Shown: piece by piece, positions 27,473 to 34,634 of the stretch
How the letters are laid out: the number at the start of each line of letters is the position of its first letter
Position numbering within the stretch: position 1 is the stretch's first letter
Origin: Gammaproteobacteria bacterium
Lineage (GTDB): Bacteria; Pseudomonadota; Gammaproteobacteria; Pseudomonadales; Azotimanducaceae
DNA length: 64,000 nt
Direction: 5' to 3'
Assembly: GCA_026708185.1 (NCBI GenBank)
Contig: JAPOVK010000019.1
Coordinates: 1 to 64,000, forward strand
Notes under the pieces: model-generated
Database searches by the model: none
What the model was told of the DNA's origin: nothing
Seen by the model: the letters and a program-made list of their open reading frames with translations, nothing else
Made by a program: the position numbers and the translations under genes

Positions 27473-28555
27473 CTACGAGGATGGACCGGAGCGAGATCCG
27501 GGCCGTGCCGGGAGCCGGTCCACCATCGCGCGAATGTGGTGGACGGTGGTGCCGCAGCAGCCACCGATGATCTGAACACCACCGTCGACCCAGCCCCGGC
27601 AGTAGCCGGCGTACTCATCCGGTGGCACGGTGCCCCGGTTCTGACGGGTCTCGGCATCGAAACCGGTCGCTTCCGGATAGGCCATGACCGGGCCGCTCCA
27701 GCGGTCGAAGAGGACCTCGAGCCCGAGGGTCGTGGATGGCATTGAACTGTGCATGATGCCGACGGCCTGGGGGCCGAGTGCGCACAGCGCGTCGATGATC
27801 GTCTCCAGCGGCTTGGTGGCGGCTTGCTCGTAGTCTTCCGAGACTCGGCCATCCGCCTCCTCCCATACGATGTTCCAGCCGACCATCTTGTCGTCGGGAC
27901 CCCGACTGGTACTGATGCCCGTCCACACCGGCAGACCAGTGGCCACTGCGGCCTCCATCGTCCGGCTCGCATTCTCGATGTCCGTCATCATTTCCATCAC
28001 GAGGAGGTCGCAGCCCGCTTCGGCGAGGACGTCCGCCATTTCCCGGTAGTTCGCGGCCTGCTGTTGCGGAGAGGGCTCGTATGCGGGATCGGGTCCAACG
28101 GTTCCGGGCAGCCACGCGACGTGGTTCGACATCGAGCCCGCGACCGCCACCGGCCGGTCGGGCGCCACTCGATCCAAGGCTTCGCGTGCGAGTTCGACCG
28201 CGCGACGGATGTTGGACACGGTCTGGTCACCGTAGCCAACGGCCTCCATCACATGTCGGCAGCTCGCGAATGTGTTGGCGGTGATCACGCCAGCGCCCGC
28301 TTCGAGATAGGACTCGTGTACGCGCCGAACGGTGTCGGGATCCGTCAGGTTCGCCAACCCGCACCACGCGGCTTCATCCATCTTCCCGCCGATGCGGTCG
28401 ATTTCCGAGCCGATCGCGCCATCGAGCACGATGGCGTCGCCGGCGGCGAGTTGTCGCTGAGAATCATTGATTTCCCCTCCTTCGTCGAATCCTGTGTTCG
28501 ACGGGCCCCGTCTGAAAGCCCTCGGCGAGTAGGTGACGACACAGCTTGAGCGCAA
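27473..28555 (-). CDS. Homocysteine S-methyltransferase-like protein with uncertain start
   Basis: This protein of up to 360 residues has the Pcm-like barrel of homocysteine methyltransferases: IVLDGAIGSEIDRIGG, RRVHESYLEAGAGVITANTF, LLVMEMMTDIENA, and the zinc-binding GGCCGTTVHHI near the C-terminus. The usual upstream cysteine ligand (in a GxNC loop) is replaced by GIMHSSMP, so only two thiol ligands remain, with a histidine nearby as a possible third. The best ribosome-binding site (AAGGAGGGG) precedes an ATG at 28467 that is in another frame, and the body's own frame offers only a TTG at 28555. One base gained or lost early in the gene would explain this. The methyl donor and acceptor are uncertain. 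Confidence 0.75.
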   Translation of the reverse strand: MRSSCVVTYSPRAFRRGPSNTGFDEGGEINDSQRQLAAGDAIVLDGAIGSEIDRIGGKMDEAAWCGLANLTDPDTVRRVHESYLEAGAGVITANTFASCRHVMEAVGYGDQTVSNIRRAVELAREALDRVAPDRPVAVAGSMSNHVAWLPGTVGPDPAYEPSPQQQAANYREMADVLAEAGCDLLVMEMMTDIENASRTMEAAVATGLPVWTGISTSRGPDDKMVGWNIVWEEADGRVSEDYEQAATKPLETIIDALCALGPQAVGIMHSSMPSTTLGLEVLFDRWSGPVMAYPEATGFDAETRQNRGTVPPDEYAGYCRGWVDGGVQIIGGCCGTTVHHIRAMVDRLPARPGSRSGPSS

Positions 28556-28613
28556 GGTCTGGCCGGTTCGCCTCCAGATGATGCCGGGTCGCGGACGACA
28601 GGACCAAGTCCAT
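28464..28613 (-). CDS. Possible small protein upstream of the methyltransferase-like gene
   Basis: A 49-residue frame from ATG 28613 ends with a TGA that overlaps the well-placed ATG at 28467 (ATGA), the usual form of translational coupling. The sequence is basic at its end (RIRRRRGNQ) and has an amphipathic helix (DLALKLCRHLLAEGF). No family is recognised. It could be a leader peptide, a real small protein or chance; confidence is low. Confidence 0.3.
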   Translation of the reverse strand: MDLVLSSATRHHLEANRPDLALKLCRHLLAEGFQTGPVEHRIRRRRGNQ

Positions 28614-28642
28614 GGTCTGGCGAGGTTCCTACCGGTAACGTA

Positions 28643-28656
28643 TGGCGGAGAGGGAG
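28643..28656. repeat. Left attachment-site repeat (attL-like)
   Basis: The 14 bases TGGCGGAGAGGGAG are identical to 41509-41522, the last 14 bases of the tRNA-Ser gene including its CCA. A copy of a tRNA 3' end with an integrase gene just inside marks one edge of an integrated element. Confidence 0.88.
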
Positions 28657-28713
28657 ACCGTCACCAGAACTTTTCAGAGCTCATCTGTTCGTTCTCCTAA
28701 GTCACTTTAACTA

Positions 28714-28737
28714 ACTGATAAATAAGTGTTTATCAGT
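28714..28737. promoter_or_regulatory. Inverted repeat upstream of the integrase gene
   Basis: ACTGATAAA (28714-28722) and TTTATCAGT (28729-28737) form a perfect 9-bp inverted repeat with a 6-base spacer in an AT-rich stretch. It lies between the attachment core and the integrase gene. It could be an operator, a directionality-factor site or part of the recombination site. Confidence 0.45.
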
Positions 28738-28791
28738 CTCATCGGGCGTCTTGACCACTCCTGCCATCTCACCCATACTTGCTCCATTCGG

Positions 28792-28810
28792 GGTACGAAT
28801 TGGGGTACGA
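28792..28810 (+). repeat. Left copy of the sub-terminal 19-bp island repeat
   Basis: GGTACGAATTGGGGTACGA contains two direct GGTACGA heptamers 12 bases apart. The right-end copy at 41459-41477 differs in one base. The position just inside both island ends suggests integrase arm-binding sites. It ends one base before the preferred integrase start codon. Confidence 0.75.
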
Positions 28811-28811
28811 C

Positions 28812-29960
28812 TTGGCGAAACTGACGGTGCGGAGGATCGAGACGGCGAAGGGACCGGCCAAGCTGACGGACGAACACGGACTGTACCTGCGGGTGTCGCC
28901 GAGAGGCGCGAAGTCGTGGATCCAGCGGCTCAACATCCAGGGGCTGCGGACCGACAACGCCATCGGCCACTATCCGGCATTGAGTTTGGCGGAGGCGCGC
29001 GCTACGGCGTTCGAGCGGTGGAAGATCGCGAAGTCGGGCGGCGACCCCCGCAAGGCGGACGGGAAGGCGGTCATTGGACCGACGTTCGCCGAGGCGGCAG
29101 AGGCGGTGATCGCCATGCACGAGCCGACGTGGCGCAGTCCGAAGTCGGGACCGCAGTGGCGGGCGAGCCTGGAAACGTACGCCTACCCCACCATGGGTGG
29201 GCTGCCGGTGTCGGACATCACTCCCGGCCATGTCATGGCCGTCCTGGAACCGATCTGGAACGAGAAGCGAGAGACCGCGCGGCGGGTGAAGCAGCGCATC
29301 TCGGCCATCTGCCGATGGGCCGTTGCGCAGGGTCACCGGACGGACGACCCGGCGGGGATCGTGATCGACGCGGCCTTGCCGCGCAACGGAGTCGAGCGAA
29401 GGCACATGCCAGCGCTCCCCTACGACGAGGTCGCGGACTGCGTGGCGAAGGTGAAGGCCAGCAAACGCGCGAGTGCGTCGTCCAAGCTGGCGCTGGAGTT
29501 TCTGGTCCTCACTGCGGCTCGTTCGTCGGAGGTGCGCAAGGCGACCTGGGACGAGATCGACGTCGAGGGCGCGGTCTGGACGCTGCCGGCAGACCGGATG
29601 AAGGCGAATCGGGAGCACAGGGTACCGTTGTCGGGGCGCTCGCTCGAAGTACTGAACGACGCGGCGGAGCTTTCGGAGGAATCGGGGCTGGTGTTCCCGG
29701 GCTCGCGGTCGGGACGACCGTTGAGCGAGAACACGCACGCGAAGCTGCTTCGGGAACTCGGCTTCGACGCCGTGACGCATGGCTTCCGGTCGAGCTTCCG
29801 CGATTGGGCCGCCGAGCAGACGCATACGCCCCATGCCGTGATGGAAGCGGCGCTGGCGCACACGATAAGGAACAAGGCGGAGGCCGCCTATGCGCGCAGC
29901 GACCTCTTCGAGAAGCGTCGGTCGCTGATGGAGGCGTGGGCAACTTACCTCAGGAACTGA
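28812..29960 (+). CDS. P4-type tyrosine recombinase (island integrase)
   Basis: A 382-residue integrase with the N-terminal DUF4102-like arm-binding domain (KLTVRRIETAKGPAKLTDEHGLYLRVSPRGAKSW), a core-binding domain at about 95-190 and the catalytic domain. The catalytic residues are complete: Arg237 in TAARSSEVRKATW, His323 and Arg326 in THGFRSSFRDW, His350 in LAHTIRN, and Tyr360 in AYARSDLFEKRR. The TTG at 28812 is chosen because an earlier TTG at 28779 would place the arm-site repeat inside the coding region. P4-type integrases typically insert into tRNA 3' ends, which fits the repeats found here. It is transcribed into the island. Confidence 0.93.
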   Translation: MAKLTVRRIETAKGPAKLTDEHGLYLRVSPRGAKSWIQRLNIQGLRTDNAIGHYPALSLAEARATAFERWKIAKSGGDPRKADGKAVIGPTFAEAAEAVIAMHEPTWRSPKSGPQWRASLETYAYPTMGGLPVSDITPGHVMAVLEPIWNEKRETARRVKQRISAICRWAVAQGHRTDDPAGIVIDAALPRNGVERRHMPALPYDEVADCVAKVKASKRASASSKLALEFLVLTAARSSEVRKATWDEIDVEGAVWTLPADRMKANREHRVPLSGRSLEVLNDAAELSEESGLVFPGSRSGRPLSENTHAKLLRELGFDAVTHGFRSSFRDWAAEQTHTPHAVMEAALAHTIRNKAEAAYARSDLFEKRRSLMEAWATYLRN

Positions 29961-30062
29961 GGTGGACACCCTCGTTCGCTTTGGCATGTCTTGGTGGCGC
30001 GCCGAGGACCGACGTGAAGGCCAGATGTTGCAACGCGTCACGTTACGGGGGACGATAGCGCC

Positions 30063-30335
30063 ATGCGGATCAGGCACAAGGGCCTTCGCGCCTTGGCCGA
30101 GGAGGATCGCGCGAGTCAGGTGCCGAGCGACTTGGTGCCGAAGTTGAGGCGCGTTCTGACCCTGCTTGATGAGGCGCAGCACCCCCGCGACATCGCGCAA
30201 CCTGGCTACCGCCTGCATCCGCTGAAGGGCGACATGGCTGGTCTGTGGAGTGTGCGCGTCTCGGGTAACTGGCGCGTTGTGTTCCGTTTCAAGGACCGCG
30301 AGGCCGTTGACGTGGATCTGGTGGACTACCACTGA
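30063..30335 (+). CDS. higB: HigB-type toxin of the RelE superfamily
   Basis: A 90-residue protein with the RelE/HigB fold: RHKGLRALAEEDRASQVPSDLVPKLRRVLTLLDEA, then HPLKGDMAGLWSVRVSGNWRVVFRFKDREAVDVDLVDYH. The last stretch, with W/R/F residues and a terminal YH, is the typical ribosome-dependent mRNase surface. It lies 20 bases before an antitoxin gene of the matching HigA type, with the toxin first, as is usual for HigBA. Such pairs stabilise islands and may provide phage defence. Confidence 0.92.
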   Translation: MRIRHKGLRALAEEDRASQVPSDLVPKLRRVLTLLDEAQHPRDIAQPGYRLHPLKGDMAGLWSVRVSGNWRVVFRFKDREAVDVDLVDYH

Positions 30336-30355
30336 GCGAAGGAGTCGAGTGAATC

Positions 30356-30613
30356 ATGGCGATGCTAAACCCCTGCCACCCGGGCGAGATTCTGCGTGAC
30401 AACGTGGAGGCGGCGGAACTGTCGGTGACCGAGGCAGCGGCGCAGCTGGGCTGCACCCGGCAGGCGCTGTCGCGTCTGCTCAACGGAAAGGCGGGCATCT
30501 CGCCGGCGATGGCGCTGGCGCTGGAGCGCATCGGCTGGAGCAACGCGAGCTTTTGGATGCGACTGCAGGCCGCCTACGAACTTGCGCAGGAACGACGGCG
30601 GCAGGCGGCCTGA
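30356..30613 (+). CDS. higA: HigA-type antitoxin with helix-turn-helix
   Basis: This 85-residue HTH protein has the family opening NPCHPGEILRDNVEAAELSVTEAAAQLGCTRQALSRLLNGKAGISPAMALALERIGW, a lambda-repressor-like XRE fold. The ending FWMRLQAAYELAQERRR is the conserved HigA C-terminus. It should neutralise the toxin encoded just upstream and repress the pair's promoter. No operator is obvious in the short 102-bp stretch upstream of the toxin gene. Confidence 0.93.
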   Translation: MAMLNPCHPGEILRDNVEAAELSVTEAAAQLGCTRQALSRLLNGKAGISPAMALALERIGWSNASFWMRLQAAYELAQERRRQAA

Positions 30614-30635
30614 GCCAGTCCGAGGTAGGCAAGCG

Positions 30636-32732
30636 ATGGTCGGTCCCAAGGGGCTGGGAGCGGGGCGGCGTTGGTTGATCGTGTCGCTAGCGTCCGTCGT
30701 GATCCTTGGGACCATCATTTGGGGTGTTCGCGGTTGGTTGTCGATGAACCAAGATCAGGGCGCAACGTCGTATTGGGTCCCTTCGGTCGATCCGCCGGAC
30801 TGTCAAGGTTGGGGCGGCAGTCCCATTTCTTCTTCGCCCATTCCGCTCGATTTTTTCGAGGTGTCCGCCGCTAGTGTCGTTGCCCAATGTCTGCGTGCGG
30901 GTGCCGATCCTAGCGCGAGAACCCGCTGGGGCAGCACACCGTTGATGCGGGCGGCTAGGCGTAGCAAGGATGTAGAGACGCTGGCGATCCTGCTGGAGGC
31001 AGGTGCTGACCCGAACGCAAGTGCCGACGATGGTTCGACTGCCCTGCTCACGGCGGCGTTCTGGCGAACTGATGGGGCGGCGCTGGTCATTCTGCTGGAC
31101 GGGGGAGCCGACCCGAACCTCGCCTACCGCGCAGATGATGACCGTTCATATCCGATGGACGGGGAAACCGCGCTGCACCGAGCAGCTCGGAACGGAAACG
31201 TTGAAGGTGTCTCGGCTTTGTTGGAGCACGGTGCGGACGCGACCGCATTGGACAGCCAAGGCCGAACTCCATTCGATCGCGCGGCCGCGACCCTCGGGGG
31301 AAGGTGGGGTCGGCTCGGGTACCACGCGAACGCGATTATCGTCATTCGCGAGTTACTTCGGGAGGGGGCCGAGGCGAGGACACTCGCTGATCACGGGTGG
31401 GGGGAGCTGCATAGCGCCACTTTGATTGGCAGCGACTATCGTGCCATTGCCGACCTTGTCGAGCAGGGGCACGACCCGAACGGGCAGACGTCGAGCGGCT
31501 GGACGGCCTTGCATGTCGCTGCGCTCGTCAACGAAAGCCCTCGCGCTATTGCAGCGTTGCTCGACGGCGGCGCGGACCCCGACGCACGATTTGGGAACGG
31601 GAGGACACCATTGCACTGTGCCGCGTTCGCGAACCGGAATCCCGAGGTCGTGGAAGCGCTTGTGGCAGGCGGGGCCGATCCAAGCGCGAGAACGACGATA
31701 GGATGGACGCCACTTCATGCCGCCGCGTATGGGAACCCGAACCCGGAGATTGTGGAGGCGTTGCTGGACGCCGGGGCGAATCCCGACTCGACGCTTGCCG
31801 ACAGTTGGGACGGCAAGATCCACTTCCCAAACGAAGAGTCGCTGATGGACGCGCCGTATCTCCTGACCTTGGACGGGGCGTTGGAGATGATCAACGGCCG
31901 AAGTACGACGTTGCACGTGGCCGCGGGTCACGCGCGCGACCTCTCAGTGGTTGGCGCACTGCTGGATGGTGGTGCGGACCGGAACTCTCGGGACGTGGAA
32001 GGAGAGACGCCGCTCTTCAAAGCGATGGCGGGTCTCTTGGGGGACGACATCGACCTCGGGGTCGTTGGACAACTCCTAGAGGCGGGTGCCGACCCGAACG
32101 CGCGGAGCGAGATTGATCAGACCCCCTTGCACGCCGCTGCGAACTTCGGGCTCGTCGAAGCCGCCACCGTGCTTTTGGACGGTGGCGCGGACCCCAATGC
32201 CGGAGGGCGATCGCCGCTTCATAACGCCGCAACCCGTCCGAGCGTGGAGTTGACCAATCTGCTGCTGGCTCGCGGCGCTGACCCGAATGCGAGGAACACG
32301 AAGTTTCTGCTGTTTCACATAGCAGGGGACACGCCACTACACTCGGTCGCTGACAGCAATAGCGACTGGGGAGTGGTCGACGCGCTGCTCCGAGGCGGGG
32401 CGGACCCAAATGCGCGAAACTCTGAGGGGCGGACAGCGCTATTCATTGCGGCCGCGCCTTCGCTTGGAGACAGCGATGACGCAGTCGTACGCCGAATGAT
32501 CGATGCTGGTGCGGATCCGAACGCCCGCGACATGGCAGGAAGAACGCCGTTGATTGCCGCCCTCATCCAGGATGTCGTGAACCCCGCCGTTGTCGGGGCT
32601 CTGCTGGACGGAGGCGCGGACGCGAGCTTGACTGACAAGAAGGGGCTGACGCCTTGGGATCTGGCGCAAAAACACGCAGCGCTTAGGGAGACGGAACTGT
32701 ACTGGAGGCTGAATAACGCGAGGTTCGATTGA
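30636..32732 (+). CDS. Ankyrin-repeat protein with an N-terminal membrane anchor
   Basis: A 698-residue protein with an N-terminal helix (RRWLIVSLASVVILGTIIWGV, about 11-32) followed by about fifteen ankyrin repeats from residue 90 to the end. Repeats follow the G-x-TPLHxAA...LLxxGADPNAR consensus. Basic residues before the helix and none after suggest the repeats lie in the periplasm. Between the helix and the repeats are two cysteines (CQGW and VAQC). Ankyrin arrays bind proteins. No enzymatic domain is present. The start at 30636 (MVGPKGLGAG) has a GAGG-type site upstream; an earlier frame start would overlap the antitoxin. Its role in the island is unknown. Confidence 0.87.
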   Translation: MVGPKGLGAGRRWLIVSLASVVILGTIIWGVRGWLSMNQDQGATSYWVPSVDPPDCQGWGGSPISSSPIPLDFFEVSAASVVAQCLRAGADPSARTRWGSTPLMRAARRSKDVETLAILLEAGADPNASADDGSTALLTAAFWRTDGAALVILLDGGADPNLAYRADDDRSYPMDGETALHRAARNGNVEGVSALLEHGADATALDSQGRTPFDRAAATLGGRWGRLGYHANAIIVIRELLREGAEARTLADHGWGELHSATLIGSDYRAIADLVEQGHDPNGQTSSGWTALHVAALVNESPRAIAALLDGGADPDARFGNGRTPLHCAAFANRNPEVVEALVAGGADPSARTTIGWTPLHAAAYGNPNPEIVEALLDAGANPDSTLADSWDGKIHFPNEESLMDAPYLLTLDGALEMINGRSTTLHVAAGHARDLSVVGALLDGGADRNSRDVEGETPLFKAMAGLLGDDIDLGVVGQLLEAGADPNARSEIDQTPLHAAANFGLVEAATVLLDGGADPNAGGRSPLHNAATRPSVELTNLLLARGADPNARNTKFLLFHIAGDTPLHSVADSNSDWGVVDALLRGGADPNARNSEGRTALFIAAAPSLGDSDDAVVRRMIDAGADPNARDMAGRTPLIAALIQDVVNPAVVGALLDGGADASLTDKKGLTPWDLAQKHAALRETELYWRLNNARFD

Positions 32733-32878
32733 AGCGCGTGCCCTGGAAACGGCTCTCTCCGAGACGGTGAGGCGCCCCGCGCCAATTGGTCTTGCGGCGC
32801 GACGACGTGGAGGAGGCCGATAGGCAGCTACAGTCGAAGGGTGTACGGTGTCGCAAGGCCCGAACGATGTTATCGAGG

Positions 32879-33568
32879 ATGAATGGGACCAAGCAGATCG
32901 TGTGCCTCGCGAGTTCGCGCAAGTCGTCAGGGCGACGCGTGGCAGGCAGGGAGTGGTCCGAAGAACGGGGTCCCGGCGATTGGATTCGGCCCGTGAGCGC
33001 CCGCGTAGGCGAAGAAGTAGCGTTCCTAGAGCGCCAGTATGAGGATGGGGGTGAGCCGCATCTACTCGACATCGTAGAGATTCCAGTGCTTAGGGCTCGA
33101 CCAAAACACCACCAGGCGGAGAACTGGCTGCTTGATCCCGCGCGCCGGTGGCGCAGGGCAGGTAGGTTCGCTGGGAACCTATCGATCCTCGAGGATGCGG
33201 CTGATGCGTTGTGGGAGAATGGGCATAGCTCGAAGATCGGAATGAACGACAGGATTCCACAGGCTCTCGCACATTCCATGTCAGACTCACTGCGACTCAT
33301 TGAGGTAGAGCGGTTGAGCCTTTGGGTCTGCGCTCCGGGGGAAGCGTTCGGAAACCCACGTAAACGAGTGCAGGGGCGATTCAGTTGGGCAGGTTGCCAG
33401 CATGCAATGTGGATGACCGACGGTCACTATGAGCCGATCTTCAAGGCGAAGTCGTTCGGCTTGTATCAGATGGGTGCGTGCCACTTGACGATCAGCCTTG
33501 GTGAGAGTTACGACGATGGGTTCTGCTACAAGTTCATCGCGGCGATAATCCCGGCGGTAGCGCCATGA
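32879..33568 (+). CDS. Dual-OB-like protein of a DUF488-linked operon
   Basis: A 229-residue protein beginning TKQIVCLASSRKSSGRRVAGRE, then PGDWIRPVSARVGEEV, LLDIVEIPVLRARPKHHQAENWLLD, and ending with CHLTISLGESYDDGFCYKFIAAII. I recall this pattern from proteins with a dual OB-fold domain (DuOB) encoded beside DUF488 genes; the identification is from memory and should be treated as tentative. Its last codons overlap the next gene (ATGA), and that gene overlaps the third, so the three are tightly coupled. The short ATG at 32879 is preferred because conserved sequence begins right after it; an earlier in-frame start at 32786 adds a low-complexity Arg-rich segment. A nucleic-acid-related role is a guess. 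Confidence 0.7.
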   Translation: MNGTKQIVCLASSRKSSGRRVAGREWSEERGPGDWIRPVSARVGEEVAFLERQYEDGGEPHLLDIVEIPVLRARPKHHQAENWLLDPARRWRRAGRFAGNLSILEDAADALWENGHSSKIGMNDRIPQALAHSMSDSLRLIEVERLSLWVCAPGEAFGNPRKRVQGRFSWAGCQHAMWMTDGHYEPIFKAKSFGLYQMGACHLTISLGESYDDGFCYKFIAAIIPAVAP

Positions 33569-34188
33569 TGGTTGAAACGCCGAGTGGGCCTGTGCTGACC
33601 ATCGGCCACTCGGATCACTCCCTCGCGACTTTTTTGGGTCTGTTATCGCAACATGAGATCGGCGCTCTAGCGGACGTCCGGACATCGCCGTACAGCCGCC
33701 TGCATCCTCAGTTCAATCAGGATCAGCTTAGGCGCGCGTTGTCCGACGAGGGGGTGAAGTACGTGTATCTCGGAGATGCGCTGGGGGGACGTCCTAGAGA
33801 TCCCTCCTGTTACGAGAACGGCCGCGTACGATACGACCGCGTCGCCGCCACCGATCACTTCCGAGGAGGGCTGGCCCGAGTCGTCGAAGGCGCGAGTCGC
33901 TATCGAGTCGCGCTGATGTGTGCGGAGAGAGAACCGCTGGATTGCCACCGGACCTTGTTGGTTGGTCAAGCACTAGACGACGAGGGACTTGAAGTGGAGC
34001 ACATTTTGGTCGATGGAACGGTGGAGACTCACCGAGAGACCATGGATCGACTGTTGAGTCGCCATGGACTGGCCCTTGAAGGCGACCTTGTTACGCCACG
34101 CACCGACTCGATCGCCGCCGTTATCGCACTGCAAGCCAGTCGCATCGCGTATGCGCCGCCCACACGGGGTAAGGAATCCAAGCCATGA
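33565..34188 (+). CDS. DUF488-family protein
   Basis: A 207-residue DUF488 protein: VLTIGHSDHSLATFLGLLSQHEIGALADVRTSPYSR at the start, the central ALGGRPRD region and the hallmark CAEREPLDCHRTLL near 120, where Cys, Glu, Cys and His-Arg are conserved. The C-terminal 40 residues (SIAAVIALQASRIAYAPPTRGKESKP) form a variable tail. The family has no agreed biochemical function; the CHR pocket looks catalytic or nucleotide-binding. It overlaps both neighbours by four bases. Compared with the second copy it has the longer form. Confidence 0.9.
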   Translation: MMVETPSGPVLTIGHSDHSLATFLGLLSQHEIGALADVRTSPYSRLHPQFNQDQLRRALSDEGVKYVYLGDALGGRPRDPSCYENGRVRYDRVAATDHFRGGLARVVEGASRYRVALMCAEREPLDCHRTLLVGQALDDEGLEVEHILVDGTVETHRETMDRLLSRHGLALEGDLVTPRTDSIAAVIALQASRIAYAPPTRGKESKP

Positions 34189-34634
34189 AACGGACGTTGA
34201 CGATAGGTTTCACCCGAAAGAGCGCTCATCGTTTCTTCAATCTGCTGCGGGAGTCAGGCGCACGAAGGATCGTCGACGTGAGGGTGAACAATACGTCTCA
34301 GCTCGCTGCGTTCGCGAAGCGCGATGATCTGGCCTGGTTCCTGCGCGAGTTGTGCGATATGGACTACGTGCATATACCGGACCTAGCGCCAACCAAGGAG
34401 TTGCTGCAGGCCTATCGAACCGGGGGCATTGATTGGCCCGAATACGAGACTAGGTTTCTCAACCTCATGCGGGAGCGCCGGATCGAAGCGAATGTGCCGA
34501 GGGAGGTAATCGAGGACGGGTGTCTACTGTGCAGCGAAGACCAGCCGCACCACTGTCACCGAAGGTTGGTGGCGGAGTATCTCGCAGCCCGTTGGGGAGA
34601 CCTTGAAGTAGAGCATCTGGGTCTCAAGGCTTAG
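34185..34634 (+). CDS. Second, shorter DUF488-family protein
   Basis: This 149-residue protein has the DUF488 fold signature TIGFTRKSAHRFFNLLRESGARRIVDVRVNN and the hallmark CSEDQPHHCHRRLVAEYLA near 115. GIDWPEYETRFLNLM is typical of the short YeaO-like branch. It overlaps the longer DUF488 gene by four bases. Two DUF488 paralogues of different length plus an OB-like protein in one operon suggest a heteromeric complex. The next 1.1 kb carries no clear gene, so it closes the operon. Confidence 0.9.
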   Translation: MKRTLTIGFTRKSAHRFFNLLRESGARRIVDVRVNNTSQLAAFAKRDDLAWFLRELCDMDYVHIPDLAPTKELLQAYRTGGIDWPEYETRFLNLMRERRIEANVPREVIEDGCLLCSEDQPHHCHRRLVAEYLAARWGDLEVEHLGLKA

